DNA from: Vagococcus fluvialis bH819
Lineage (GTDB): Bacteria; Bacillota; Bacilli; Lactobacillales; Vagococcaceae
Length of the DNA: 64,000 nucleotides
Assembly: GCF_900163795.1 (NCBI RefSeq)
Contig: NZ_FWFD01000018.1
Span: 23,661-87,660 of the forward strand
Direction: 5' to 3'
Shown: piece by piece, positions 9,511-17,882 of the stretch
Layout: each line of letters opens with the position of its first letter
Numbering within the stretch: the first letter of the stretch is position 1
Position numbers and translations under genes: made by a program
Notes under the pieces: generated by a model
The model's input: the letters and a program-made list of their open reading frames with translations, nothing else
Database searches by the model: none
Told to the model about the DNA's origin: nothing

Positions 9511-9663
9511 ATGAAAGAATTAATTCAAGAAATAGGAATGGCATTATTTGGTTTAGCATTAGCAATCGTTGTGTTTCAAATCGCAAAAGTTGGAGTTACT
9601 GGAGCTACAAATGACATGTTTAAATTCATGACAGATGCTTTTACAGCTGTTCAAAGTAAATAG
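9511..9663 (+). CDS. Pilin-like small hydrophobic protein, copy 2
   Basis: 50 residues from ATG 9511. Identical to copy 1 over about the first 34 residues (MKELIQEIGMALFGLALAIV and on), diverging only in the C-terminal tail (NDMFKFMTDAFTAVQSK). A DNA stretch of more than 50 bases is identical between the copies, so the duplication is recent or kept alike by gene conversion. It probably encodes a second pilus subunit of the Tad-like machine. Confidence 0.65.
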   Translation: MKELIQEIGMALFGLALAIVVFQIAKVGVTGATNDMFKFMTDAFTAVQSK

Positions 9664-9678
9664 TATGGTGCTTGGTAG

Positions 9679-10119
9679 ATGAAATATACAAGACCACTCC
9701 AACGTGAAGAAATAAAGAATGAGTTTAGTATTGGTTCACACCCAGCGACGATTAAAAAAGTAAAAAATATGTTTTCAAAAAATACTGGTGCTCCAATGTT
9801 TAGAATGTTAGTGACAGGTGAAAACGAAGAAGAAGCTACTCATTATTTGGTTTTTGGGAATTCATATACAGAAAGTAATGTTAATTTCTTACTTGCTAGT
9901 ATTGAAGATAACGGAGTCGATATCCCTGATATTGACTTCGGTTTTAACCCTGAAACACTAAATTTTTTAAAAGGAAAAGCGGTTTATATTGAAATCAAGG
10001 AAACAGAATATAACGGCAGTAAGCAGAATAGCATAGATAAATTCTTAAATTTAAAAGAATTTGAAGAAAGTGATACATCAACTGAAGATAGCAGCGTGTA
10101 TGACGGATGGGAAGATTAG
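9679..10119 (+). CDS. prgE: PrgE-like single-stranded DNA-binding protein
   Basis: 146 residues, close to the PrgE protein of pCF10, which is an OB-fold ssDNA-binding protein. The start at 9679 follows the second pilin gene by 15 bases. Features: basic N-terminus, central strands (PMFRMLVTGENEEEATHYLV), NSIDKFLNLKEFE and an acidic tail (ESDTSTEDSSVYDGWED) like the tails of many SSB-type proteins. It sits directly before the VirB2-like gene, as in pCF10. Assignment by length, order and general pattern. Confidence 0.65.
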   Translation: MKYTRPLQREEIKNEFSIGSHPATIKKVKNMFSKNTGAPMFRMLVTGENEEEATHYLVFGNSYTESNVNFLLASIEDNGVDIPDIDFGFNPETLNFLKGKAVYIEIKETEYNGSKQNSIDKFLNLKEFEESDTSTEDSSVYDGWED

Positions 10120-10135
10120 GAAAGAGGGATAAGGT

Positions 10136-10363
10136 ATGGCAACAGTTGTTAAAATAGTACAAATTGCTGGCACAATATTTGGTGCTAGTGGACTAATCGG
10201 TTTATTAATCGGTTACTTTAATTTTCAATCAGGAACAAAACATGAAGATCCAATGAAAGCTGAAAAAGGGTCTCAACAAATGCTTTGGGGAGGGGCTTCA
10301 GCAATGATTGCAACTGGTGTTGTTACTGTAATAGTTCAAGCCCTAAATGCAATAAGATTCTAA
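10136..10363 (+). CDS. prgF: PrgF/VirB2-like membrane protein
   Basis: 75 residues, two transmembrane segments (VKIVQIAGTIFGASGLIGLL and MLWGGASAMIATGVVTVIV) joined by a polar loop (SGTKHEDPMKAEKGSQ). This is the TrbC/VirB2 pattern of T4SS channel subunits. GAGGG lies before ATG 10136. The gene is 13 bases upstream of the VirB6-like gene. If it is the normal T4SS subunit, the Tad-like pilins upstream are an additional system. Confidence 0.75.
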   Translation: MATVVKIVQIAGTIFGASGLIGLLIGYFNFQSGTKHEDPMKAEKGSQQMLWGGASAMIATGVVTVIVQALNAIRF

Positions 10364-10376
10364 AGGGGGCAAGGTA

Positions 10377-11177
10377 ATGCACATTCCTAAAGGAACACTT
10401 AACCAGTTATTCAAATCATTAAGTTCCTACAACCCTGTAACTAATCAAGCAATGGAAAAAATAGCGACTGTCCTACAACCTGTAGGAATCGCTATTTTAG
10501 CCATTCTTTTTTTATTAGAATTACAAAACTATTCTAAAAAATTTGATTCAGAAGAAGGTGGCCTGACTGCTAATGTTTATCTGAGTATTGCTATGAAATA
10601 TTTAGTTGCGTATTTTTTAATCATGACTTCAAGCAAAATTGTAGATGGTGTTGTTTGGTTCGGTATTCAGACGGCCAAATGGATTAACTCAGTTGTAGTA
10701 GTAACAGGAACAAATGACGTTATTAAACCACTAGCGAAAATGAAAATGTGGGAAAGACCTATTCCGTTTCTCTTTAGGATATTAACCTATATTTCAATGG
10801 CTTTTGCCAGTTGGACGTCAAAGATTATCATTTTTTTAAGAGCAATAGATTTATACATTATAAAAGCTGTTGCACCAATAATGGTTGCCTTTTTTGTTCA
10901 TGATGAATTACGTTCTATTAGCATTAATTTTCTTAAATATGTAATGGCGGTTGTATTTCAAGGAGCATTATTAATATTAATACTTGGTTTAATACCAATA
11001 CTTACAGCAAATGATTTTTCAAGTTTTAATTCATTAGATGGTTCTGTTTGGCAGAATGCTGGAGCAATCATTAAGAATGTGATTGAGTACGTTGGTCTAA
11101 TTTGTAAATATGTCGTTATTATTATCCTACTGATTGGTTCACAACGAAAAGCAAAACAATTAATGGGGGCGATGTAA
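10377..11177 (+). CDS. prgH: VirB6/PrgH-like polytopic channel protein
   Basis: 266 residues with about six hydrophobic segments spread over the length, a basic loop after the third, and a C-terminus QRKAKQLMGAM. Length, topology and position between VirB2- and VirB3-like genes fit PrgH, the VirB6-class protein of pCF10. GGGGGC precedes ATG 10377. The next gene starts one base after the stop. Confidence 0.75.
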   Translation: MHIPKGTLNQLFKSLSSYNPVTNQAMEKIATVLQPVGIAILAILFLLELQNYSKKFDSEEGGLTANVYLSIAMKYLVAYFLIMTSSKIVDGVVWFGIQTAKWINSVVVVTGTNDVIKPLAKMKMWERPIPFLFRILTYISMAFASWTSKIIIFLRAIDLYIIKAVAPIMVAFFVHDELRSISINFLKYVMAVVFQGALLILILGLIPILTANDFSSFNSLDGSVWQNAGAIIKNVIEYVGLICKYVVIIILLIGSQRKAKQLMGAM

Positions 11178-11178
11178 G

Positions 11179-11532
11179 ATGGCAATGCAAAGTGAATTTC
11201 AACGAGATATATCTCAAATGGAAAAAAAATTATTTGGTGTTTCGCGTCGGCAATTTAAAGCGGGCGTTTTATTAGTTATTGTAAGTGGAATTGTTGTAGC
11301 AGAAGCTTTTATTTTACCCGATTGGTCATTTCATATAGTAGCCGTATTAACGGCTCTTTTATTGGGGGCTTACCCTATGCTGCTATTGTTGGACCGTTGG
11401 AATGAAATAAAGCGAAAAATTCAACTTTATTTTATATATGAAGATTGTCATTATTTAACAGGTCAAATTAGGAGGTATGAAGCAAGTGAATTTATTCAAG
11501 ACAGTACAATCAAAGAAACAGATAGGATTTAA
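11179..11532 (+). CDS. prgI: PrgI-family VirB3-like membrane protein
   Basis: 117 residues. It has a soluble N-terminus (FQRDISQMEKKLFGVSRRQF) typical of the PrgI family, two adjacent hydrophobic segments (about 32-72) and a C-terminal helical tail. In Gram-positive T4SSs PrgI acts with the VirB4 ATPase. Its last 47 bases overlap the following VirB4-like gene in another frame, which suggests coupled translation. Confidence 0.85.
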   Translation: MAMQSEFQRDISQMEKKLFGVSRRQFKAGVLLVIVSGIVVAEAFILPDWSFHIVAVLTALLLGAYPMLLLLDRWNEIKRKIQLYFIYEDCHYLTGQIRRYEASEFIQDSTIKETDRI

Positions 11533-13903
11533 AAAAGCTAGTAATAATGACGAATTACTAGCTAAAGAGGTAGCGGAGAAAAAAAGATTAGAACGTATTA
11601 AACTACAGACAACGCCTACAACACAAGGAGCTATTAAATACACGTCCCAGTTTGAAGAAGGGCTGATGCACATAGTAGGTGATGAATACTCTCAGATGTT
11701 TAAATTAGGTGAAGTTGATTATGAAGTTTCAACAGATGAAGAACAGTCTAATGTAGTTATCGGTTATGCTGAAGCCTTGAATAAACTAGATAAACATTCA
11801 AGGTATCAGCTTTTAGTAATTAATCGTGCTGTTCCTGAAAATTTAATTGATCAGACGCTACTACCATATCAAGCTGATAAATTTGATAATTACCGAGAAG
11901 AAATTAATGAAATTATTCAACAACAGTACGAGAAGGACGAGCGTAACTTTCAAGTAGACAAATACGCTATATTTACTACTGCTAGTCATTCTAGAAAACA
12001 AGCAAGTAAAAATTTAGTCACTCTTGCTAGTAATTATGTGACACAATTTGATGATAACGAAGTAGACTTATCTGTTGAAAAAATATCAGGACTAGAGCGA
12101 TTAAAGGTAATGGCTTCATTACTTAAGCCTGATGATTATTTTATTTCTACTTATGAGGATATTGCTGTTTCGGGCCTTTCTAGTAAAGCTTTTATCAGTC
12201 CTAGTAAAATGTCATTTCCTCGAGGAAGAGTCTTTTTTAAATTGGGAGAAAAGTATGGGGCTATCCTATATATTAAGCAATATCCTAAATACTTAGAAGA
12301 TACTTTAATTCGTGAGATTACTAGTATTGGTCGTGAAAGTGTTATTAGTATTCATGCTAGACCTTATGATATGAAAGAAGCCAAAAAGAAAGTGCAAGCT
12401 GTTAGTATTCGTAATGAAACAGAAATTGCTAAACAACAAAAAAGAAACTTTAAAGCTGGTGTTTCTGAGGATATGGTTTCGGGAGAAGCGAAGGAAATTA
12501 AAGAATCAACTGAATCTTTAAGAAAACAATTTAAAGAGGATGGTCAAAAGTTATTTTCAGGAATCTTTACCGTTATGGTTTTAGAAGATGATGAACACTC
12601 TTTAAAACAAGCTATTCAAGATGTTAAAGATGTTGGTTCATATCATGATGTTTATTTTGAAACGATTGAGGACTACAAAACAGAGGCTTTAAATACTATC
12701 TTACCAATTGGGAAACCATATTTAGATGTTGAAATGAATTATATGCGTGATATGACTTCATTTAATGTAGCAACGCAAATACCATTTTCAAATGTTGAAT
12801 TACAACACCCTACAGGCCATTTTTACGGCACAAATCAGTTAACTAATAATATGATTACAGTTGATAGGAAAAAAGGAATGATTGCACCAGGGGGGCTAAT
12901 TTTTGGTTCTTCGGGTTCAGGAAAAGGTATGACGACAAAATGGGAAATTATCGGCTCTAAGTTAAGATATCCAAATGATAAAACTATTATAGTTGATCCT
13001 GAGAGTGAGTATTTAGAATTAGCTAAAGAGTTTGGGGCTGAAATATTGGATATTTCAACCGGAACGAGTAATCATTTAAATATTTTAGATATGGCTGATA
13101 AATCTCTTCTTGATGAAGAAGATCAAAGCTTGGACCTAGTGAAGGAAAAAGCCAATCTTTTAGCTACTTTGTTTGAATCTATTTTAAAATCTTTTACAGA
13201 TGAAGATGCAGCGATTGTTGATAGAGTAACAAGAAAAACTTATGAACAATTTGAAGGGCAGACAAGAAACCCTACCTTAGTTGATTGGCATAATATTTTA
13301 CTTAACGAGCCGGAAGATTCAGCAAGACTTCTAGCAACTAAGGTTGAACCTTATACAATAGGGGCTCAAGATATATTTGCACATGAAACGAATATTGATT
13401 TGAATGCTAATTTTATTGTTTTTAACATCAAAAAATTAGATGCTCGTTTGAAACCATTTGCTATGAAAGTTATTCTTGACCAAATTTGGAAGCAAGTAGT
13501 TGATAATCAAGGAAAAACAACCATTCATTTATATTTTGATGAATTACAGGAAAACTTTGATACAGAAGAAAATTCATTATGGTTTACAAGTGTTTGGGCT
13601 AGAATTCGTAAATATGGAGCTATTCCTACAGGTATTACTCAAAATATTTCTACTTTATTAGATAGTGCAGCAGGTAGGAAAATGGTATCAAATAGTGAGT
13701 ATATCGTTCTATTACGTCAAAAACCCGTTGATTTATTGCGATTAGAGGAAATGATTCGATTACCGCCTAAGTTGTTAAAATACGTTGGTAATAGGGTGGA
13801 ACCAGGAACTGGTTTGATTTCTGCTGGTGGTGTGATTGTTCCTTTTGAAAATTCAATACCTAAACATACTGACTTGTTTAGAATTATGAATACAGATGCG
13901 TAA
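11486..13903 (+). CDS. prgJ: VirB4/PrgJ-type T4SS ATPase
   Basis: 805 residues from GTG 11486, preferred because GGAGG at 11471-11475 is ten bases upstream; the in-frame ATG at 11477 has only one base of spacing. An N-terminal TraC/VirB4 domain is followed by the ATPase domain with P-loop GSSGSGKG (about 474-481) and Walker B YFDE (Asp685-Glu686), then ITQNISTLL. The P-loop carries Gly where Ser or Thr normally follows the Lys; MTT follows immediately. Expected to energise the translocation channel. It overlaps prgI and is followed by hairpins and a gap before prgK. Confidence 0.92.
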   Translation: MNLFKTVQSKKQIGFKKASNNDELLAKEVAEKKRLERIKLQTTPTTQGAIKYTSQFEEGLMHIVGDEYSQMFKLGEVDYEVSTDEEQSNVVIGYAEALNKLDKHSRYQLLVINRAVPENLIDQTLLPYQADKFDNYREEINEIIQQQYEKDERNFQVDKYAIFTTASHSRKQASKNLVTLASNYVTQFDDNEVDLSVEKISGLERLKVMASLLKPDDYFISTYEDIAVSGLSSKAFISPSKMSFPRGRVFFKLGEKYGAILYIKQYPKYLEDTLIREITSIGRESVISIHARPYDMKEAKKKVQAVSIRNETEIAKQQKRNFKAGVSEDMVSGEAKEIKESTESLRKQFKEDGQKLFSGIFTVMVLEDDEHSLKQAIQDVKDVGSYHDVYFETIEDYKTEALNTILPIGKPYLDVEMNYMRDMTSFNVATQIPFSNVELQHPTGHFYGTNQLTNNMITVDRKKGMIAPGGLIFGSSGSGKGMTTKWEIIGSKLRYPNDKTIIVDPESEYLELAKEFGAEILDISTGTSNHLNILDMADKSLLDEEDQSLDLVKEKANLLATLFESILKSFTDEDAAIVDRVTRKTYEQFEGQTRNPTLVDWHNILLNEPEDSARLLATKVEPYTIGAQDIFAHETNIDLNANFIVFNIKKLDARLKPFAMKVILDQIWKQVVDNQGKTTIHLYFDELQENFDTEENSLWFTSVWARIRKYGAIPTGITQNISTLLDSAAGRKMVSNSEYIVLLRQKPVDLLRLEEMIRLPPKLLKYVGNRVEPGTGLISAGGVIVPFENSIPKHTDLFRIMNTDA

Positions 13904-13916
13904 CATACGAGAAATA

Positions 13917-13995
13917 GCTGATATATCAGCATTTTTAAAAATAATATTAGTCTAAAATAGAGCTTTTAATCACTAGATTATAAGGCTCTTTTTTT
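13917..13995 (+). terminator. Palindrome and terminator-like hairpin between prgJ and prgK
   Basis: A perfect palindrome GCTGATATATCAGC (13917-13930) is followed by T-rich sequence. A second, imperfect stem (AGAGCTTTTAAT at 13959-13970 with ATTATAAGGCTCT at 13977-13989) ends in a T7 run. Together they could attenuate readthrough, so that hydrolase and downstream genes are made at a lower level than the VirB4 block. Confidence 0.6.
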
Positions 13996-14018
13996 GTTTT
14001 AAATGGAGGTCTTATTGA

Positions 14019-16880
14019 TTGAAAGCTCAAAATAAAAAAGATAAATTACTTAACAAAAAGGAACAGCCTAAAATAGAAAGTAAACACGTAAGAAGCCGTG
14101 ATATCAATAGACAGTCAGTAGATTTAACGGCAAAACATCATCATACAAGTTCAGCAAATGATTCTAATGGCCTTTTAAAAAGCAAGGAGCTAGTTACTGA
14201 AACTCTTCAAGGAAAACAAAATCAATATAGAAATGCTTTGAATACTGAAGAAAAATACAATAATTTATTACATTCTAAGCTGAAACCTACTGATAAAGGA
14301 ATTATGGCTCATTCAAAAATTCTTAGAAAAGATACTGAAGGCATAAAAGAAAAATTAAAAAGTCAGAAAAATGATTTAAAAATATATTCCAATGTTCCTA
14401 AGAGAGAGTTACTTCAGGCTAAAACAGATAAAAAGGAATTGTTACTAGAGGGAATTAATAATCAACAAACCCTAACACCTAAAGAAGCTAGAAGAGAAGC
14501 TAAGAGCAATTTAAAAGTAACTCAAAAAGAATATAAGTTAATGCGAAGCGAAGTGAAAAAAGAAAGTAATACTTTAAAAAATGCCATTAACAACGAAAAA
14601 AACTTATCAAAAGAAGAATTAAAAGGACTTAGAGATAAGAAAATAGCCTTAAATCGTACAAAAATGAATGTGAAAGTTAACAAAAAATTAGTAAAACATT
14701 CAGTGAATAATGATCCTTTTGCCGTAAGAAATCAAGTCAAAACAGAATCTAAAGCACGTATAAAGCAAGATTTAATCAATAAAACAACAAGTCCAGTCAA
14801 ACAAGACGATACGTTTGGTGAAGCAATCAATCTTGTACAACAAACCAAACAAGCCAATATGCAAATGAGACAAGCGTTAAAAGTCACTAAGTTAGCTGGT
14901 AAATTATCAATGAAAACAGCTAAAGGTAGTTATGGCTTAGGAAATAAGACTTATAACCTAGTTAGAGGGAAAGGCTTTTACAGAACACCACCTCATTTAA
15001 CCACACGAGCAGAACTTATGAAGAAAGCTAGAAGGTCTCAGAGACGATTAATGGCTTATTCTAATCAAAAAAAATTTCAATTTAGTTTTGAAGTAAATAA
15101 AATGGTATCGCAAGCAAGTAAAGCCTTATCAACAGCTGTAAAGGCTGTGGCTACAAACCCTATCACGTTAAGTGTTTTGGGTTTTATACTAATATGTTTA
15201 GTCGTTGTTGGAATTGCTTCAGGCAATCAATACGCTATAAGTCAGACTGAGGAAGATTTAACGGACTCATGGGCATATATGACAAAACTAGATACAGATC
15301 ATAATGACGATTCTAATACATTTTATACCAATTTTAATGATGTCATGTTTTACATGAATTATCGGTTTGAAGATTACCAATTAGATGAAAAATATTCTCT
15401 TACAAAAACATATAGAAAATACTTATCTACTATGTGGTCCAAACTAAACGGAAGCAGTCCAAACTATGAAATTGTTTCAATGGACTCCTTAATTAAAAAT
15501 AAAAAAAGCTCTTATTATCTAAATAAAGAGGACTATTCAGAATACAAAGAAAACAAGTCTGAATATGGTTATTTATCTTTGGATGGTCAGCTCTCTTTTC
15601 CGTTTAAAACAAAAGAATTAACGGTAACTAGACGCTTTGGCTATGAAGGAAAAGGGAAGAATGCAAAACTTTTTAATCAAATAATAGTAAAAAGTGAGCC
15701 AGGAACTGATATTGTTGCCCCTATGTCGGGAACAGTATCGAAAATAACAGGAACTGATTCAATAGAGATTAAGTTGTCAAAAGACCATAAAATAATTTTA
15801 AAAGGTGTTAATAATTCACGTTTTATTGGTGGAGAAACAATTACTGAAGGAGCATACATAGGTAAGGGAACAGATGCCACACTCTCTATTAAATACTTTT
15901 CGTATCAGTCAGAAGAAGCTAAGTGGAAAGCCGTTAATCCAGCTTTCTATTTTCCTAAAGTTATCTATACACAAGAAACATTATTAGGTAGCGATTATGA
16001 TTCTATGTCGTTATCTCCACAAGTGATATCCCTCATACCTAAGTTTAAACAAGCTATGAAAGAGGTTGGTATGCCTGAAAAATACTTACCAATTGTTTTA
16101 GCCGTTTGTATGCAAGAAAGCGGAGGACGAGTGCCAGATGTGATGCAGTCCTCGGAAAGTCTAGGTTTACCTAGAAATACGCTAGGAACAGATGCCAGCA
16201 TAAGGCAAGGTGTTAGGTATTTATGGGGAAATATGAGGTTGATTGGCTTAGAGTTAATAAATAAGGATGATAAATACGTTAAAACAGCTGTACAGGCATA
16301 TAACTATGGTGTTGGTTTTATCCCTTATACAAAATCTAATAATTATGCTTTTACAGAAGAATTAGCAACTGGTTTCGCAATGATGATGTCAGGTGGAACA
16401 GGTGGTTATGGGGATTCTAAATATGTCGCTCATGTGTGGCGATATATAAGTTCAGGAGGTCAAAAAAACCCAGGAAATGGTCAATTTTCTTATCCATTGC
16501 CTAATCGTCTTGCTAGTATATCAGGGTTTGACTATCGAATTAACCCTAAAACGGGAGTAGCTGAATTCCATACAGGTTTAGATTTTGCCGTTGGTTTTGG
16601 AACTGAAGTTTATGCAGCTGAGGACGCTGTAGTTATGAGAGCAACCGACGTTGGCGATACTTATGGAATCAATGTGGTTCTTAAGCATAAAAAAGGTAAC
16701 TATTGGACGAGATACGCACACTTAAGTAAAGCAATGGTGTCTGAGAATGGAACAGTTAAGAAAGGCCAATTAATTGGTCTTGTAGGTTCTACAGGATTAA
16801 GTACAGGACCACATTTACATTTTGAAGTTATGACAAGTATGTATGCTGGTCATGTAGATCCACGTGGCTTTATAAAATAG
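14019..16880 (+). CDS. prgK: PrgK/VirB1-like bifunctional cell-wall hydrolase
   Basis: 953 residues from TTG 14019 (GGAGGT eight bases upstream). A long basic, coiled N-terminal region (1-375) is followed by one transmembrane helix (about 384-404). Outside lie a degenerate LytM/M23-like domain (about 525-640, without the HxxxD and HxH zinc ligands), a lysozyme-like/SLT domain with catalytic-type Glu700 in ESGG and AYNYG, and a C-terminal M23 endopeptidase with H851TGLD855 and H932LHFE. This three-domain layout is that of PrgK in pCF10, which opens peptidoglycan for the channel. It is somewhat longer than PrgK through the basic N-terminus. Confidence 0.9.
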   Translation: MKAQNKKDKLLNKKEQPKIESKHVRSRDINRQSVDLTAKHHHTSSANDSNGLLKSKELVTETLQGKQNQYRNALNTEEKYNNLLHSKLKPTDKGIMAHSKILRKDTEGIKEKLKSQKNDLKIYSNVPKRELLQAKTDKKELLLEGINNQQTLTPKEARREAKSNLKVTQKEYKLMRSEVKKESNTLKNAINNEKNLSKEELKGLRDKKIALNRTKMNVKVNKKLVKHSVNNDPFAVRNQVKTESKARIKQDLINKTTSPVKQDDTFGEAINLVQQTKQANMQMRQALKVTKLAGKLSMKTAKGSYGLGNKTYNLVRGKGFYRTPPHLTTRAELMKKARRSQRRLMAYSNQKKFQFSFEVNKMVSQASKALSTAVKAVATNPITLSVLGFILICLVVVGIASGNQYAISQTEEDLTDSWAYMTKLDTDHNDDSNTFYTNFNDVMFYMNYRFEDYQLDEKYSLTKTYRKYLSTMWSKLNGSSPNYEIVSMDSLIKNKKSSYYLNKEDYSEYKENKSEYGYLSLDGQLSFPFKTKELTVTRRFGYEGKGKNAKLFNQIIVKSEPGTDIVAPMSGTVSKITGTDSIEIKLSKDHKIILKGVNNSRFIGGETITEGAYIGKGTDATLSIKYFSYQSEEAKWKAVNPAFYFPKVIYTQETLLGSDYDSMSLSPQVISLIPKFKQAMKEVGMPEKYLPIVLAVCMQESGGRVPDVMQSSESLGLPRNTLGTDASIRQGVRYLWGNMRLIGLELINKDDKYVKTAVQAYNYGVGFIPYTKSNNYAFTEELATGFAMMMSGGTGGYGDSKYVAHVWRYISSGGQKNPGNGQFSYPLPNRLASISGFDYRINPKTGVAEFHTGLDFAVGFGTEVYAAEDAVVMRATDVGDTYGINVVLKHKKGNYWTRYAHLSKAMVSENGTVKKGQLIGLVGSTGLSTGPHLHFEVMTSMYAGHVDPRGFIK

Positions 16881-16922
16881 AAAAGGGGGAAAGGAAAGAG
16901 AAAGTTCTTTCCTATTACATTT

Positions 16923-17621
16923 ATGGTAGATATTCAAAAACTTAAATTTGTAAAAAAAATAGTGATTATTTTAGCTTGTTTTTTACTCTTTACTACGGGG
17001 TTTTTATTAGGTTCGAATATAGGGAAAAAAGAGCCTAAACAAGTAAAAACAGAGAATAAGAAGAGTGTAGACAAGGAGATTAAAAAAGAATTAACCACTA
17101 AAGTAGTTAATGATTTTTTGACAGCTTATTACACAAAAAAAGATGTTGGTGAAAATAGAAATCGTTATGAGCCGTTGGTTTCAGTAGCAATGTTCAACGA
17201 ATTAAAAGCTCAAGAAGAACAACCAATTAATCAAGCATATAAAGGTTATATCGTTAATCAAGTTTTCGATAGGGCAGATATTTATGTAGATACAGTCAAA
17301 TCTACAGCTGTTTGCCTAGTAAATTATACGTATACACACCGTTCAGAAAAAAATACTGATAGAAATGCTTTACTAAATCAGAATGAAACTGAAGCAATAA
17401 AAATTGAATTTCTTAAAGAAGGAAAGAAATTTATTGTTAACAAAATTGATTATGTTTCGTTAACAGAGATAGATAGTGGTGGGTACAATAATTACAAAAT
17501 CGAATTAGATGAAACAACTCAATTTTCATCAAGTGATAGTACTTCAGATGAAGAAATGATTACTAGTAATGACAAAACAATAACAACTACGGAGGAAACA
17601 AATAATGTCGAAGAAAATTAA
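16923..17621 (+). CDS. prgL: PrgL/VirB8-like (TcpC-type) channel protein
   Basis: 232 residues. An N-terminal transmembrane helix (VIILACFLLFTTGFLLGSNI) is followed by an NTF2-like extracytoplasmic domain (VVNDFLTAYYTKKD...) and a Thr/Ser/Glu-rich tail. VirB8-class proteins such as PrgL and TcpC share this layout. The ATG lacks a close Shine-Dalgarno; the GGGGGAAAGGAAAG upstream is partly within a small hairpin (16892-16913) that could limit translation. Its 3' end overlaps the next gene by 17 bases. Confidence 0.75.
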   Translation: MVDIQKLKFVKKIVIILACFLLFTTGFLLGSNIGKKEPKQVKTENKKSVDKEIKKELTTKVVNDFLTAYYTKKDVGENRNRYEPLVSVAMFNELKAQEEQPINQAYKGYIVNQVFDRADIYVDTVKSTAVCLVNYTYTHRSEKNTDRNALLNQNETEAIKIEFLKEGKKFIVNKIDYVSLTEIDSGGYNNYKIELDETTQFSSSDSTSDEEMITSNDKTITTTEETNNVEEN

Positions 17622-17868
17622 AGATGCAGAGAAAAAATGTACTCGTTTAGGTGCTGAATTGGAAAAAGCTAAAGAAAATGTGAAAGAAGCGGAAACAAAG
17701 CTTGCGACTAAACAAGATGAATTTGATAGAGCCAATATGGATCTAGTTAATTTATTGTTGGTGGAACACAAGTTAACAATTCAAGATTTACCTGAATTAT
17801 TATCAGAATTATCTTCAGAAAATAAAAATGCAGCAGTATCTTCTCAACAAGATACTTACTTAAACTAG
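17605..17868 (+). CDS. Small coiled-coil protein, DUF4315-like
   Basis: 87 residues from ATG 17605 (ACGGAGGAAAC upstream, inside the end of prgL). The first 45 residues are a Lys/Glu-rich coiled coil, followed by a Leu-rich segment (LVNLLLVEHKLTIQDLPELL). This resembles the short DUF4315 proteins common in Firmicutes conjugative elements. Molecular role unknown. Confidence 0.6.
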   Translation: MSKKIKDAEKKCTRLGAELEKAKENVKEAETKLATKQDEFDRANMDLVNLLLVEHKLTIQDLPELLSELSSENKNAAVSSQQDTYLN

Positions 17869-17882
17869 AAAGAAGGGTAATT

